NCBI GenBank assembly: GCA_945910005.1
Contig: OX246743.1
Location: forward strand, 45,834,361 to 45,898,360
DNA from: Isoperla grammatica
Lineage: Eukaryota > Arthropoda > Insecta > Plecoptera > Perlodidae
DNA length: 64,000 nucleotides
Reading direction: 5' to 3'
Below the pieces are notes generated by a model. It saw nothing but the letters and a program-made list of their open reading frames with translations. It did no database searches and had not been told where the DNA came from. The translations under genes and the position numbers were made by a program. Below are positions 25,144 through 37,690 of this stretch, piece by piece (position 1 is the stretch's first letter; the number at the start of each line of letters is the position of its first letter).

Positions 25144-26601
25144 TTGTGGGAAAATATAAGTTTGCAAGTGTTACACAGGTGCAAAGTTGTTGTCGATTAG
25201 AATACAGCTTTTATTTCCAAAATATCGAATAGCCTACGCAAAAAATCGATAGGAACGTTCGGTAAAATGAATTAGATTATTAAATAACACATTTTATAAT
25301 ATGGTTTTACAGTCAGAAGATCAGAAACAGAAATACAGTCAATTATTTAACAGTTAATTTAGCTTTTGTCAGTTGATAACATTAATTGTCAAAGATTGGC
25401 TTAAATAAGTGTGAATTTTTATTCAACTTTAATACAATAACGAGTATTGAGAAAGAAAAATAGCCATGTGTTCTGAGATGGGATACGAGTGTCTGGCATA
25501 AGCACGTGTTACTGTTGCTGTTGTTATTTCAAGACGTGCCACTTGTCAATCCTACGATGTAATATGTTTACTAGAGATGAAGAATAACCTGACTGCCTAA
25601 CCTAGACAGCTGTTATTACCCATAAACAACGGAGTATCGTGTCTATTACCAAAACCCACTTCCTCCACGAAAACCGTTTATCGAAACGTCCGAGGGCGTA
25701 TCCATATAAGTTGTTCTCCAAAAACACAGCACGAACGCATTCGGAGGGTCGAAAGTTCAGGCGCCACCAAAGAACACCACATCTGAATTCGATTTAACTT
25801 CAACCACTTTCTGGTCGAAGCGCTGACCTAACAAAAACCACATTCTACTATTTGATGATATGCAGTTGTCAAGTCAGCGAGCCAGCACGCGCGATGCGAG
25901 GCGAGGCGAGGGGCTGACTCACAACACATCCCCTGTGTGTGCATGGGGAAGGGTAGGCTCACTTTAAGCACCGCGCCAAATTTACAGGTTTCTAGTGATA
26001 CCTTGAGAACGCTACACAATATTGAAAAAAATGATACATTAGCATGATTTAGTTTCGTGTAAGAACTCAAAAAACTGGATTAAAAAAGTTTACTGTAACT
26101 ATTAACTAATCCACATTACCAAAGATCAACCGTAATTTTTTAAATATTTGAAACATTTCTAAATCTAGTTTTTACTTAGTTCTTACAAAACTAGTCCTTA
26201 CGAAACCACTTCATGAAATGTTTCAATATTCTGCATCGTCCTCAAAATATTACTTAAAAAAAAAACGTTTTTTTGTCTTTGGTTTTGTACCGACAACACA
26301 ACGTAACACACTTGCAGATAAGCTAACTTCTTCTCGTCACATTAAGTTACCACTCGACTTGACACTGAAACGAACATGGCTTCATCGTCCAAGATGGTAG
26401 CCCAGCCTGCCACACCTTTGTAACAATGATCCCTACTTGTCTTGCCTGGTTGGCAACGGTGCCCTTAAGATTGTCAAGGGCCGAGCGAGCTAAGAGAGAA
26501 CGTAATCAGTCCTCAGCCATTCAAGAGGCTATGAATATAATTAACTGATACTCGGCTAGTCGGAATGTATGACACAGCTTTTGTCTGCGGAGTGTGGGCT
26601 T

Positions 26602-26628
26602 GGGGGGGGGGGGGGGGGGGGGGGGGGG
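26602..26628 (+). repeat. G27 homopolymer
   Basis: The longest G run in the window, 27 bases, between GTGGGCTT and AGCAAAG. The proline-rich tract in the minus-strand frame 26556-26888 is only this run. Confidence 0.9.
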
Positions 26629-29342
26629 AGCAAAGTTCGTGGGGGCGCTCCAGGCGTGTGTATTATACAACTAATCGGAATCAGAGGTAATGTTGTATGG
26701 ACATAGCGGTCTCGCTCGCTAGGGTAATCCGTATGGGTTGGACTTGGGTGATGACTGAATTTCTCGATTATACTAAAACCAGTAGGCATTCTAAGGTCCA
26801 GTCTTTTAATGTCGTAATAACTACTTATTCGTCGAGTACCTTGTTTTCCCCATGGCAACCACCAATCAAAACCCTTGAAATCCTGCAAATAGCTTAATTG
26901 CTACAAATAACTTTCTTATTAGGAGATTGTAAGACCGGCCCTGAGAGTGTATTATCCTTTGTCAAAACGCAAAGACATCTGTGTATGACAAACCAGAAGA
27001 AATCGTTTTTTTGGTGTGTACATTCTTTTATTTGTACGTGTATGCAGTAAGGGGACGAGTTGGTAGAGTGTAATAATGTTTAATTAAACTGCAAATAAGT
27101 TGCTTACGAACAAATTACCAAGAAACAAGTTTTTACTTTGATTTTTCCACGATGACGTTTGTTTATAAATAATGTCATACTCATAACATGTGTGCAAAGA
27201 AGTTGGCAAGTAAGAATTAACCAGTGTCATAACCTCTTTGCCATCAATCCATTTATCACTCATTCGAGATGTTTATACAGGTGACCCTAGTGTGCCAAGG
27301 CCAATGTCTCTATACCTGGCTTCAAACTAATGTATCATGTTTTCAAACCTTGGATTAGTTTGAAACTGTCTCTGTCCTTTTCTCTCTTCTTTCAGTCGTT
27401 TCATTTCTAAAATTCATATCTTGGGTTTGTACCTATCTTGATCTACTGCTTTCATCTTGGCTATAAACTTATGTCCTTCAGCTTGATCTATCACTAAACA
27501 CAATATTCAGTAGCATCAGCTCAGAGGTGTCTACCTATCACTCATCACTTGTTCAGTATCATGAGATATCGTGACGGTGAACGCACTGTTAACTGTCCTT
27601 ATCATCCATGTTATTACAAGATAGTATTGTGTCATCTTGTTTATCAATATTAGGAGGAACCCACATCTACGAGTTATGGGAACTTTCATGTTAAGTCAAT
27701 AAAGAAACACATTTTATTATAATTATGAGACTAAAACTATTGCCACTATTGTGTTTGTTTGAGAGAAATGAGCCTAAAAAGTTTCCTTTAAATCATACTC
27801 ACTCAAACTGAGATGAAACTCTATAGCTAGAGAGAAAGATATCCAACTCAATCTGCTGGAAAATTATGACATTAACTTTTAGACCTCTTCTGTCTGTCGA
27901 CAGATTCGTCTGCATATTATAGAAACTTCTGGTTTTTACCCCCCTTCTCTTCATCAGTTCACCCCTACGCAACGCGTTACTATCCCGCCAACCCCAAGCT
28001 GAAACCAACCCCTGTTTGATCACTCTCAAGCCCACTATATTAAACTTTGCCATGGTGTCAATTAACATATTCAATATTACCCTTGTGGGATGTGGGAGCC
28101 GTTTTATCAAGCAGTGCCAATTTCGTTTCATCACACTCTTTCGTTCTCTTAAGAAGGTTACTTGGATCTTGTTACTAGGATCAATCAAACAGGGGAGGCT
28201 TTATAGTTCCCACGTATAGGGGATTACTTACACAGTAGTTATGGGGGTGGTAAGTTTTAATAACGGATACTTACAAAAACGGATATCTATTAAAAACAAA
28301 GTGTTGGTATAGGATGATTCAATGTTTATAAGAAGTTCCTGAAAGAATCAATTCCGTTGATTATTTATCTTTTAATTAAAACATGCTCAACCGTAAGAAC
28401 CGAAGAAACTATATTTCCAATAGTGGGGATTTGTCTTATCATTGTCTGGAGCAAATATTTCAATTGTTCAAAAACGTCAAATTACTAATTCCAAGTTATA
28501 CAATGTTAGTTTCAAGAAATGAGTTGCTAGATCTTCTACTTCAACATCTCTAGAACTAGTTCAAGAACATAACTATTGATAATTACTACTCGGAAACACC
28601 CTTAACCTTGTTAAATACTATATTACCATCCTGTGTCAGATTCGCGTTAGATTTACATTACCCGTTGAGATCTAAGCTTGGATTATGAGTTTAATTCCAG
28701 TCTTTTAGTTGGAGAGTTGATATCCACACCGCGATTCGCCTGTTATTAATAAGCTTTCTAAAAGTAAATGTAGAAATAGTGCTAACTATTTCCATGAATA
28801 ACTGCCCTGAAATTACACTTTATTACAATTATAATTATAATTTAAACTAAGCAGCTCGGAAAATAGAAAATTATGACGTAATGCATCACATTCTAATGGG
28901 CCCTACAAAAAGTAACGTGTTCATACATCACGCTTCCAAACTATCGCGGGCACAAACACTAAAAAAAATGAAGTAGGGCGAAGGTATTAACTAAGCAATC
29001 AAGTTAAATCGCAAAAATATCCTAAGGACCAGTAAAATAATACTCTAATTGATAATTAAGAAGCGTGAAACAACATTTTGTAACTCAGCAAAATATCCTA
29101 ATGTTCCAAATGTTTGATCTCATCACAGCGGCATAGTCTCCTAACGACATCCCGACGACTCGCATGTTTAACTCTAAACGCACTTACGAAACGTACATCT
29201 GCCCGTAAAGATGTCCCGTAAACAAGACCTCAACAATACCAAAGCGACGGGACACAGCCAGTTTTTCTCCTGAAATGTAGTAACTAATAGTTATTTCCCC
29301 CGTTAAGTATCCGAATACAATGGTAGCAATTCAATTTGTATG

Positions 29343-29429
29343 CCCTCGTATTGTAGGCAATAATATTTCTCATCCGGCCACCCAAGCGCGCGCGATACCC
29401 CAGTCTAGTTTAATAAAGCAATACGAGGG
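29343..29429. repeat. Short inverted repeat, possible tiny MITE
   Basis: CCCTCGTATTG (29343-29353) is exactly inverted as CAATACGAGGG (29419-29429) around a 65-bp interior with a GCGCGCG stretch. Flanks match only partially, and no target duplication is clear. Confidence 0.4.
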
Positions 29430-29902
29430 TATTAGTTACAGGGGGAGTAAGTTATTGGTCTAGGACTTGAGTAAATACGTAGGGGGATGTGAGGGGGGGG
29501 GGGGACGCTTGTAATTGCCACAGTCCCTTGGCTGTTTCTTTTCACAAGACATATTAGTACATGGTCCGCACACATACTCGCAGCTCTGTGATGGCTCACG
29601 GCACTGAGGGTAGAAGGACACTGGTTCGATGCCCGCCATTGCACGACATGAGAACTATTAGGATGGCGGGAAAAGGAACATGTATTGTCTATGGGCACAG
29701 ATTTCCTACTTAAAATAATTCAAACACTTTTCCAGATAACATTATTTCTTCGTTTCTTCGTTCAAACATATTCCATCACATAACTACTCGACAAGAATGT
29801 GAATTACAGATGAAAAGGTATAACTGATGCTTTTATTGTACATTTTCAAATTCGAAAGATGGCTGAGAAGTGGATGAATGCATTTTTAATTCGACAATAA
29901 GT

Positions 29903-30505
29903 TGTCAGGCCGTGACAGTGTAATATTAGTGCCTATATCGTGTCAGGCCGTGACAGTGTAATATTAGTGCCTATATCGTGTCAGGCCGTGACAGTGTAAT
30001 ATTAGGGCCTATAGCGTGTCAGGCCGAGACAGTGTAATATTAGTGCCTATATCGTGTCAGGCCGTGACAGTGTAATATTAGTGCATATAGCGTGTCAGGC
30101 CGTGACAGTGTAATATTAGTGCCTATATCGTGTCAGGCCGTGACAGTGTAATATTAGTACCTATATCGTGTCAGGCCGTGACAGTGTAATATTAGTGCCT
30201 ATATCGTGTCAGACCGTGACAGTGTAATATTAGTGCCTATATCGTGTCAGACCGTGACAGTGTAATATAAGTGCCTATATCGTGTCAGGCCGTGACAGTG
30301 TAATATTAGTGCCTATATCGTGTCATACCGTGACAGTGTAATATTAGGGCCTATATCGTGTCAGGCCGTGACAGTGTAATATTAGGGCCTATATCGTGTC
30401 AGGCCGTGACAGTGTAATATTAGTGCCTATATCGTGTCATACCGTGACAGTGTAATATTAGGGCCTATATCGTGTCAGGCCGTGACAGTGTAACAGTGTA
30501 ATATG
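29903..30505 (+). repeat. Sixteen-copy 38-bp minisatellite
   Basis: TGTCAGGCCGTGACAGTGTA followed by ATATTAGTGCCTATATCG starts at 29903 and recurs through 30473 at exactly 38-bp spacing with only point variants (for example GTGCC/GGGCC, AGGCCG/ATACCG). Each unit contains the inverted pair TGTCA/TGACA around GGCCG. The last unit breaks down into CAGTGTAACAGTGTAATATG. There are no spacers, so this is not a CRISPR. Confidence 0.96.
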
Positions 30506-31521
30506 GCCGATGATGTCTCACTCTTGCGAGAACACCCGAATAAACACGGCCGACGATGTAGCAACAGTTCCGTCACGAAAAATGTCGTTCCGCGAAATAG
30601 TGTAACCCGCCTCCACGTGGTTCGCGAGCTGTTTATAATATGCAAGCAAGGGATTTAGAAGGAATTCGTGTTCCGCGAGAAGTTGCCTGAAAAATAAAAA
30701 ATAAAATAAAAAATAAAACTAAAAAAATAAAAAATAAAAACTATCTGATGGTCATATACCAGATACCTATCACGGCGTTGCGTAGGGGAATTGTTGTTGT
30801 AGAACACGGAAATGGTTGGGAGATATATCATGTACAATCTGAATGTCAAGTGTTTCAATATCTTTTGCTTTCCCATGTTTAACTGAAGCTATTTTCGAAA
30901 TTTTGAAAAATTATTAAAATAATCAAACATTATGATGAATCGTGTATTTCATAAATTCATTCAAATAACAGTAAGTATTACTGCTTAAATATTGTTTTAA
31001 TTATTATTGTGTACAAACCACAGACAAGTTAGTGCCAAATCTTTAAATATGAATAGGTTTTTAGTGTTGAGAATCGGCATTGTAACGGAAGTTGATATTG
31101 CATGATCGAAATTAACATCTTCGATGTAGACATCCATGACGACAATGACCCCTTTATTTACTGTACCCGATCTGTAGTGCAGAAGAGGCCTAACAACGTA
31201 ATCGGGTAAACGAATTCTCTGTATCCAATGGTAAACATCTATTTCCGTATCTATGATTTCTTGGTAAAGTTGGTAGTCCCCCCCTCCACCCCCCTCCCTG
31301 TCTTTCGTTTCGTAGACTTGTGTTTGTTCAACAGTAACACTCCATCATTAACTAACGCCCTGGGTATAGTAGGAGGGGGGTGCTCCATTCGACCTCCAGC
31401 CACGGAAGCTGGGGGACAAAACAACAAGAATTCAGAGAATAAGCGTCAAACCACAGAGTCAAACTGAATGATATAAAACCTCGCTGGTGGTTATACGCGT
31501 TCAAGTGTCGTTCACCGCGCC

Positions 31522-31649
31522 TCACACGCACACGCACACGCACACGCACACGCACACGCACACGCACACGCACACGCACACGCACACGCACACGCACACG
31601 CACACGCACACGCACACGCACACGCACACGCACACGCACACGCACACGC
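31522..31649 (+). repeat. (CACACG)n hexanucleotide array
   Basis: About 21 units of CACACG run almost without interruption. The alternating purine/pyrimidine sequence is of the kind that can form Z-DNA. The HTHTHT and RVRVRV frames are readings of the repeat. Confidence 0.97.
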
Positions 31650-34600
31650 TGTACATGGGTAAATGGAGGGAAATTATTTATTGTTAATAGGGTACAATCT
31701 TAATGATAGTTGACCATACGAGCATTATGTTAGAGAACAGTTGGACTTCAACCACACGCCGTATGAATTCAACAATGAAGTCGAAAGTAAGTAAACAAAG
31801 ATGGCGTCTTGGCAGACAATATGGCTGCCACGCGCTTTGTGTGAATACACTGATTGTTCAGGGATGGATATGGATAAAACTGCAGCGGATATAATGAAGA
31901 TATTGTGCAGAAATCGCAACCGAGGAAAACCTATCTTTGGTAAATTATTTTACCGCGGTTTCTCCGGCGATGCAGCGTGGCGCCCGCCCTTTCTGTAGAG
32001 ATCCCCCCCGGGAAATAAGTAAGACTAGCGCTCTGGGATCCTTGGCTTAGAGGGTTTATAATTTAGCCTGGCGTCCCCCTATATCCCGTTATCCCACAGG
32101 AGTACTCAAGTATAGATCGACTGTGCACACACCCACACATTTTCAAATATCCATTACTAAACAATATAGAGGCCAGCCAAACTGTGTACAACTGCAATAG
32201 CTTGGTGCAAGGGGAACGAATTGGAGATTCTTAAAAACCTGATAAACTGACCAATAGTTTCATAAAAGTTGTAGAGAAGTAGTATTTTATTTGAATGTTT
32301 TATTGTTTACATTTTACATAACGAATGTATGTGTTTCTCTATAGACAAATTTAAAACTTAGGAGTATAACTTGGATCTATGTGATCTGTGTGTCTTATCA
32401 TTACAACTGCGTTATTAATAAATATTTTCATCACAATCATATTATTTATCTTTACATAGTGATCATTAAATTATCAAATTACATGAGTTTGGGATTACCT
32501 TAAAACCGGATACATGTAAACGATCCCCAGCCCACGAGCACGGCCGACAACTTACGAGACAAAGAATAAACACGGAGCCATTAGTTAAAACAAAATTACA
32601 AATTACTGGAGTCTGTTTTCCGTGTAGTATTAGTGTTCGGTATGTTAACTGTTGAGCCCATCCGTATCTCGGACCTGCGTATGTAACTCGTAAAAGTAAA
32701 AACTCCCCTGACAAATCATTGCGTGCCAGACAACTTGCCCGTTCTCACAGATAGTAGTGACCGTTTGTTCTGTGGCCGAATAAAAACAAACAACACCCGA
32801 CACTAAATATTATGTCTCTTATAAAAAAGAAGCAAGGTAGAAAAAAAGGGATTGGATCTCGTGATGCGCGAGAAATGCGACTTTGTCGCGTTTTTCTCCG
32901 GCGTCCTTGTTCAGTTCTATGGGTATAATCATTCCCGGGAGAAGGTTTACTTCGCGAACGAAAAGAGAGACGAGATTTATAGATCTGCTTTTTAGGTTTT
33001 CATTGTGTTGGGTTGGTAGGACGGCACCGACGTTTCCAGCAATGTGAACGCGGGATTACGTTGTTGTTGCATTCCAATCTGACCTGAATTGTTTGTGCGC
33101 TTGACTGGAGCACTGAAGCTCATTCAGAGGATCAATTAATAGGTGTGGAAATTAATTTAAAATCAATATTTACTTTCTTTAAAGTTTTGAGGTCAATCCG
33201 TGTGGAATGTGTCATCAATCCGTGGGTTGTTTTGATTTTGAAGCAGCTCTTTCCACTCTTTAACCAGTCTGATTTCAAAATATCCATTAAAACCCATGTC
33301 TTTGATCCATTTGCCCTTCAAGTTACATCCTTCATTATTCCATCGTGCTTCAAAATGTGTCAACTAACGATACCTCAGTTTTACCAACTATTTCCATAAC
33401 TTTATTTCTTCATCAGCTCATTTATTTTAGTCATTTTATCTGTGTGAATATGACTAAAAATAGGCGAGAATAAATATAGCGTTTATGTGATTATTAATTG
33501 TATGTGCGAGCCAAGTTCTCACACGTTTGAACGAAGCAATTACTTTGTGTAACGGCTGAACTTATAGTTTCAAGGGCAGAATCTAACGAGCTTCTTCTTT
33601 TTAATCCGTTTTCATTAACATGCGAACATGTTTAGTGTTATTCAGTATATTATGAAGATCATAATTAAACTTGAACAAGGTTAATAAACATATCTCGGCT
33701 CTGCTTATATGCGTATGTTAGCATTAATACAGTAGAGAGGATTTCAGGCAGTAATAAATCTAATAATAATTATTTTTACTGCCCAAAATGTCCAGATTCT
33801 GTCACTTAAAAAATTAACATATCTTTTGTGTTTCTTTTTTCACTGTACAAAATACAGTGAGTTATTAAAATGGCCTTTTTGCTCAATTTAGTGCTTTAAT
33901 TTTAAAGTACAAACCAAGACTGGAATGAACACGATACAAAACTACACTCGGTTATTGTATTAATAAAATCAGCCATGTAGCATACTTTAGGAACAAAGCT
34001 TGTTAACTTAAATTAAATGAAATAATAAAGTTATTAAAGGAATACCAGATTTAAATAAACGATAGATTAAAATGAACTTCTTGGCACTAGAAAACAATCA
34101 CTCATCTGTTTGGATTCAAGAAGGGAATATAACGTCCAATACTTAATAAAATCCTTCTCGTGAACTCAAATCCGAAAGCAAAAAAACTGTAAAACTTCGC
34201 AATTCAACAGTTACAAATGACTTGTTAGCACATAAGTAAGAAGAACAGGACACGACTGCACTATTTGTTTGTTTATGACAAATCTTCGCCTTACAATAAT
34301 CCCACAACCTGGTCTGAAGCAACGTTGCTCACATTCACAGCAGCTTTTCATTGAATTCCAGCCACAGTAATTCATCATAACTAGGAAAACGCTCTGTTTG
34401 ACGCGTTGATAAGCGAGCGCGTCAATGTCTACGAACTTTCTGGCGAAAAGATTTCAATGCTAATACAAACAACAATTAACAACAATTCAAGAATGCGCAT
34501 TGCAAATTTTTTTCTAATTTCCATAGCTATTATACTTCCCGACATTGTTGGATGCAGTGCAATGTGCGTTGCTTAGAATTTTCGCTGTCATGTTTTCGCC

Positions 34601-34684
34601 GCGGTCCGCCACCGTTACTAACAGTTATTGACAGCAGAAGAAATGTAATTTCTGCCTCTAATATGTATCAAATCGCGTTTACGT

Positions 34685-35060
34685 TAGTATATTCGTGACC
34701 GGACAAAAATTTACTATAAGATAGCCACCTCACATTTTGCTGTTACTGTGTTTCAGAAATATATTTTCGAGTAACTTTTGTGTAACTTTGCCAATATTTA
34801 TCAGATCGCCATAACATGAACATATTCGTGATTGGAAAAAGCTTTAAAAAAATATGGCTATCTCACATTTTGCCCCCATTTTGTTTCAGAAAAATATTTT
34901 GCAGTAACTATGGTGTAACTTTGTAACTTTTCGAACGATTTTGCCTCAAAACTATACACCTTCAATCCACATCGAGGCTTGTGGATGGTCCAAATTTCAA
35001 GTTGATCGGACTTTCCGTTCGACCGCTATCGACAGACATAAAAAAAAAAAAAAAAAAAAA
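34685..35060 (+). mobile_element. Possible retroelement 3' end with A20 tail
   Basis: AAATTTCAAGTTGATCGGAC, TTTCCGTTCGACC and GCTATCGACAGACAT run directly into an A20 tract (35041-35060). Upstream, two diverged direct repeats about 130 bp apart share TATTCGTGA, CTCACATTTTGC, TGTTTCAGAAA and GTGTAACTTTG (about 34690-34800 and 34825-34925). This looks like the 3' portion of an old retrotransposed sequence on the plus strand, but no coding part or target duplication was identified. Confidence 0.35.
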
Positions 35061-35839
35061 CAAACAAAAAAACAGAATGAAGTGCCATAAGAGTCAAGTG
35101 GAAACGCTCGCTTCGCTCGCTTAATTAAGTGCTTCATATTATCCTCGGGGCGTACTCGTACTCGTTGATAACTGCACACAGTAAAATAAACATCGCTTAT
35201 TTTATCCTCTAATCTAGTTCTCCGTAATGCAATAAATCACATTTCTAAGCTGCAATTTTACAGTAATCTCTTTGATAGAGTTGTTTTCTGCGGCGTCACT
35301 TCGTGGAATTCGTTTTATTTCCTGTAAACTTAACCGTTGTAACTTGCAACAGTTCCTGACAAACTAAAACACTTTATCTCGTACTATTTAGGGTGTTTTA
35401 CCAATATACCTAGACCGATCACAACCTGATCTTACGATAACCTGATCGGATAAACTATACCTGCTTACGTTTACCCAGCTTATCAGAAAACTACCGATAT
35501 ATGAAAGGAGAAGGGTAAAGTGCCTCAGTCACGTGCAGTTTTGTTTAGTATACAAAACTGACGAAAGAGGCTCAGTTCTACCACACAAGCCTCGTCATGT
35601 TAATACAGCCAACATCATTTTACATGTTTTGGGCCATTGGTTCAAATATTACAAATCATAAACGCCAACAAAAGCCAATGGATATCAACATCTAGTTAGG
35701 TGCACTAGGCTCAGTACAGTACAGTGCACACACTCACACTCAACCTAGTCTATCAATAACAATAACACTTGTCTGAAATGGACCATCTTACCCAAAAGAT
35801 CTACCAGCGGGCCAAAGTTTTCCTCTCCAACCCTCAGTG

Positions 35840-36141
35840 CAGTGGTTCTCAACCCTTATAGCGTCCACGTAACGATTCTAAAAAATTCCGAGTAAAAGTA
35901 AAAGAAGAAATGTTTACAGATTTTGAATGATGTATTTCAAAATCAATACTAACGCAACAATATATTTTGTTCTAGACTTCAAAATTCATTTATTCAGGAG
36001 CGATGTTTTTAATTTTGGCTTACATTTATTTATCATATACTGTTGTCGAAATAGTCCTGTTTTTATTCACTTTTTGCCATGTTTTGTGTTTATTTATTTA
36101 TTTATTCAGGATTTAAGGGTGTTAAGGGTTGAGAACCACTG
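35840..36141. mobile_element. hAT-like non-autonomous element (302 bp) abutting the netrin LE2 splice donor
   Basis: The left end is CAGTGGTTCTCAACCCTTA at 35840-35858. The right end is the exact inverse, TAAGGGTTGAGAACCACTG at 36123-36141. The CAGTGGTTCTCAACC terminus is typical of hAT families related to Charlie/MER-type elements, which is family knowledge from memory. The flanking 8-mers CCTCAGTG and TCTGATTG agree at only five of eight positions, so the target duplication is either decayed or absent. The interior is AT-rich and non-coding. Only 27 bp of intron (36142-36168, including the GT) separate the element from the exon. Confidence 0.8.
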
Positions 36142-36168
36142 TCTGATTGCGTCTACACGGTCGCCTAC

Positions 36169-36357
36169 CTTTGCAGGCCTTCTTATGCGTGATGGGCTTG
36201 GTCGGGTCGCGGTAGTAGCCCTCCTTGCAGTAGTGACAGTGGCGCCCCGCCGTGAAGTGTCTACACTTGAGGCACACTCCGCCACTGATGCGTCCGCTCA
36301 GTTTATAAAGCTCCATGTTGAAGCGGCAGCGACGTGCGTGCAGGTTGCAGTTGCAAG
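36169..36357 (-). CDS. Netrin, internal exon encoding LE2 (second laminin-type EGF module)
   Basis: This exon encodes 63 residues beginning [14 protein letters not shown] and ending THKKACK. It carries the eight cysteines of a laminin-EGF module, at residues 2, 4, 11, 29, 32, 41, 44 and 62. The stretches [19 protein letters not shown] and [14 protein letters not shown] are recognisable as netrin LE2. Netrins are secreted laminin-related cues that bind DCC/neogenin and UNC5 receptors, and the LE rod lies between the laminin-N and NTR domains. On the minus strand the acceptor is a pyrimidine-rich TTGTTCCAG before 36357, and the donor is AAAG|GTAGGC after 36169. The exon starts and ends in phase 1: the last two bases of an Ala codon open it, and a single G is left over at the end, completed by CA of the exon at 9174. 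The length of 189 bp is divisible by three. One oddity is RHFTAG where vertebrate netrins, from memory, have RHNTAG, which would lose an N-glycosylation sequon. The family call is close to certain. The paralogue is not determined. Confidence 0.96.
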
Positions 36358-36510
36358 CTGGAACAAACACACACTCGGTATTATAAAGGCGAACATAAGC
36401 GGAAATACACATTTTAAGTGTAGGTTCGGGAAGTGATGATTAAACAATAGAAAAATTCTGAGAGAAAAGTGAACCATATTTTAAGAGTTACGAGCATTTT
36501 CACGCATATC

Positions 36511-36585
36511 TATGACGTCACAAGGCTAGCCACCCCATCTCATGAAACTGTCGAGTGAGTTGCAACCGTCGGCCGTGATGACGTC
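36511..36585. promoter_or_regulatory. Pair of CRE-type TGACGTCA palindromes near the LE2 exon
   Basis: ATGACGTCAC occurs near 36511 and again near 36574, about 150-220 bp upstream of the LE2 exon in gene orientation. TGACGTCA is the full cAMP-response/ATF palindrome. Other copies in the window are near 19756, 23372 and 54287. Function is not shown by the sequence. Confidence 0.35.
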
Positions 36586-37610
36586 ACTAGCTAAAAATAA
36601 GGTTGCAATCTTCACATTACAACCGTGATCCAACAATATCTTATGTGTTATGCCACCAAAGATTGCTGAGTGGGTCTTTGTTATAACGTTAATTCGTAAT
36701 TTACAGTCTTCACTTCATGCACGCTGTTTCAACAAGAATCAACATATTCCTAGCGTGCTTTCAATTCGTTAAGGTGGTGGTCGCTTAATAGAACGCTCAG
36801 CTTCATTAGTCACGCCCTCTGTGTTTAGAAATACCAGGTAACCAACAGAAAGTCGTAAATGATCCCTAATGGATCTGTTCTGTTTCAAGTAGCTGGTAGT
36901 GAAACTAGAGTAGTTTGAGACTATAGTTTCGTCGTCTGGCCGCAGAGTCCAGCCCAGTGAATCTAGTAACAATTGATGGGCCTATAAAGCGAGGAACGCA
37001 ATCCACTCCCAAATGATCGGCCGCGTTTCGGTGGAACGGAAGCTCGGCTCGGATTTACATAGTTCTCCAATATGTGATCGCGCGCAACAAGTGGTCGGCT
37101 AATTGAACGCCGAGGACAAATATTGGGTTTTACGAGAACGAGCGGGGTAAATTAAAAATAAATCCCTGTTTAATTACGTCTCGAGTGCAGAAGTATCGTT
37201 ACTGATCTGAATTGAAACTGAATAAAAACTGTTGCGATTCATTCACACACACTCCGCCTCGTTAGCCGAATATGAGATGTAAAGCCCAATTTAATAGCTA
37301 AACGTCATTTTGTAACATTACGCACACTACAAAACGTGCGATGTAAAAGAAATAAGTGGAGAAATTCGATTTAATATTGTTATGTATTAAAACACACAGC
37401 GTTTCGGGTAGTAATGTCACTATTTCCGTAATCAGGTGAAAACAAAATGTAAAAATCAAAATCACAAACACAAGAGCCAATCAAAAGGTGGATACAAAAA
37501 ATAAATTAAGGTGTCATAGCAAGTTTTTATGTCATTAAATAATCATTAAATGAATCCAAATTTAAATTCGTGCTTTGATTTTGTGTAGTAGGAAAAATGC
37601 ATGAGCTATA

Positions 37611-37690
37611 TCAATTAAAGCCCCCCACTGCAAATCAGTTTCGTTACTGAGTGGGTAGACTCTAAATGTGAATTAATTTATTTTATGTAT
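37611..37690 (+). repeat. Dispersed hairpin repeat, copy 3
   Basis: The copy reads ATTAAAGCCCCCCACTGCAA, ATCAGTTTCGTTACTGAGTG and GGTAGACTCTAAATGTGAAT, followed by an ATTTATTTTA tail. The stem CCCACT/AGTGGG is conserved. Confidence 0.65.

Noticed and set aside
29903..30505. CRISPR-like regular array
   Set aside because: The 38-bp units are directly adjacent with no spacers, and the context is an animal intron. It is a minisatellite.
31352..31687. HTHTHT / RVRVRV proteins
   Set aside because: Translations of the CACACG array.
32868..32900. Small hairpin GCGACTTTGTCGC with AGAAA/TTTCT extension
   Set aside because: A short stem of this size occurs by chance in 64 kb, and there are no copies or context.
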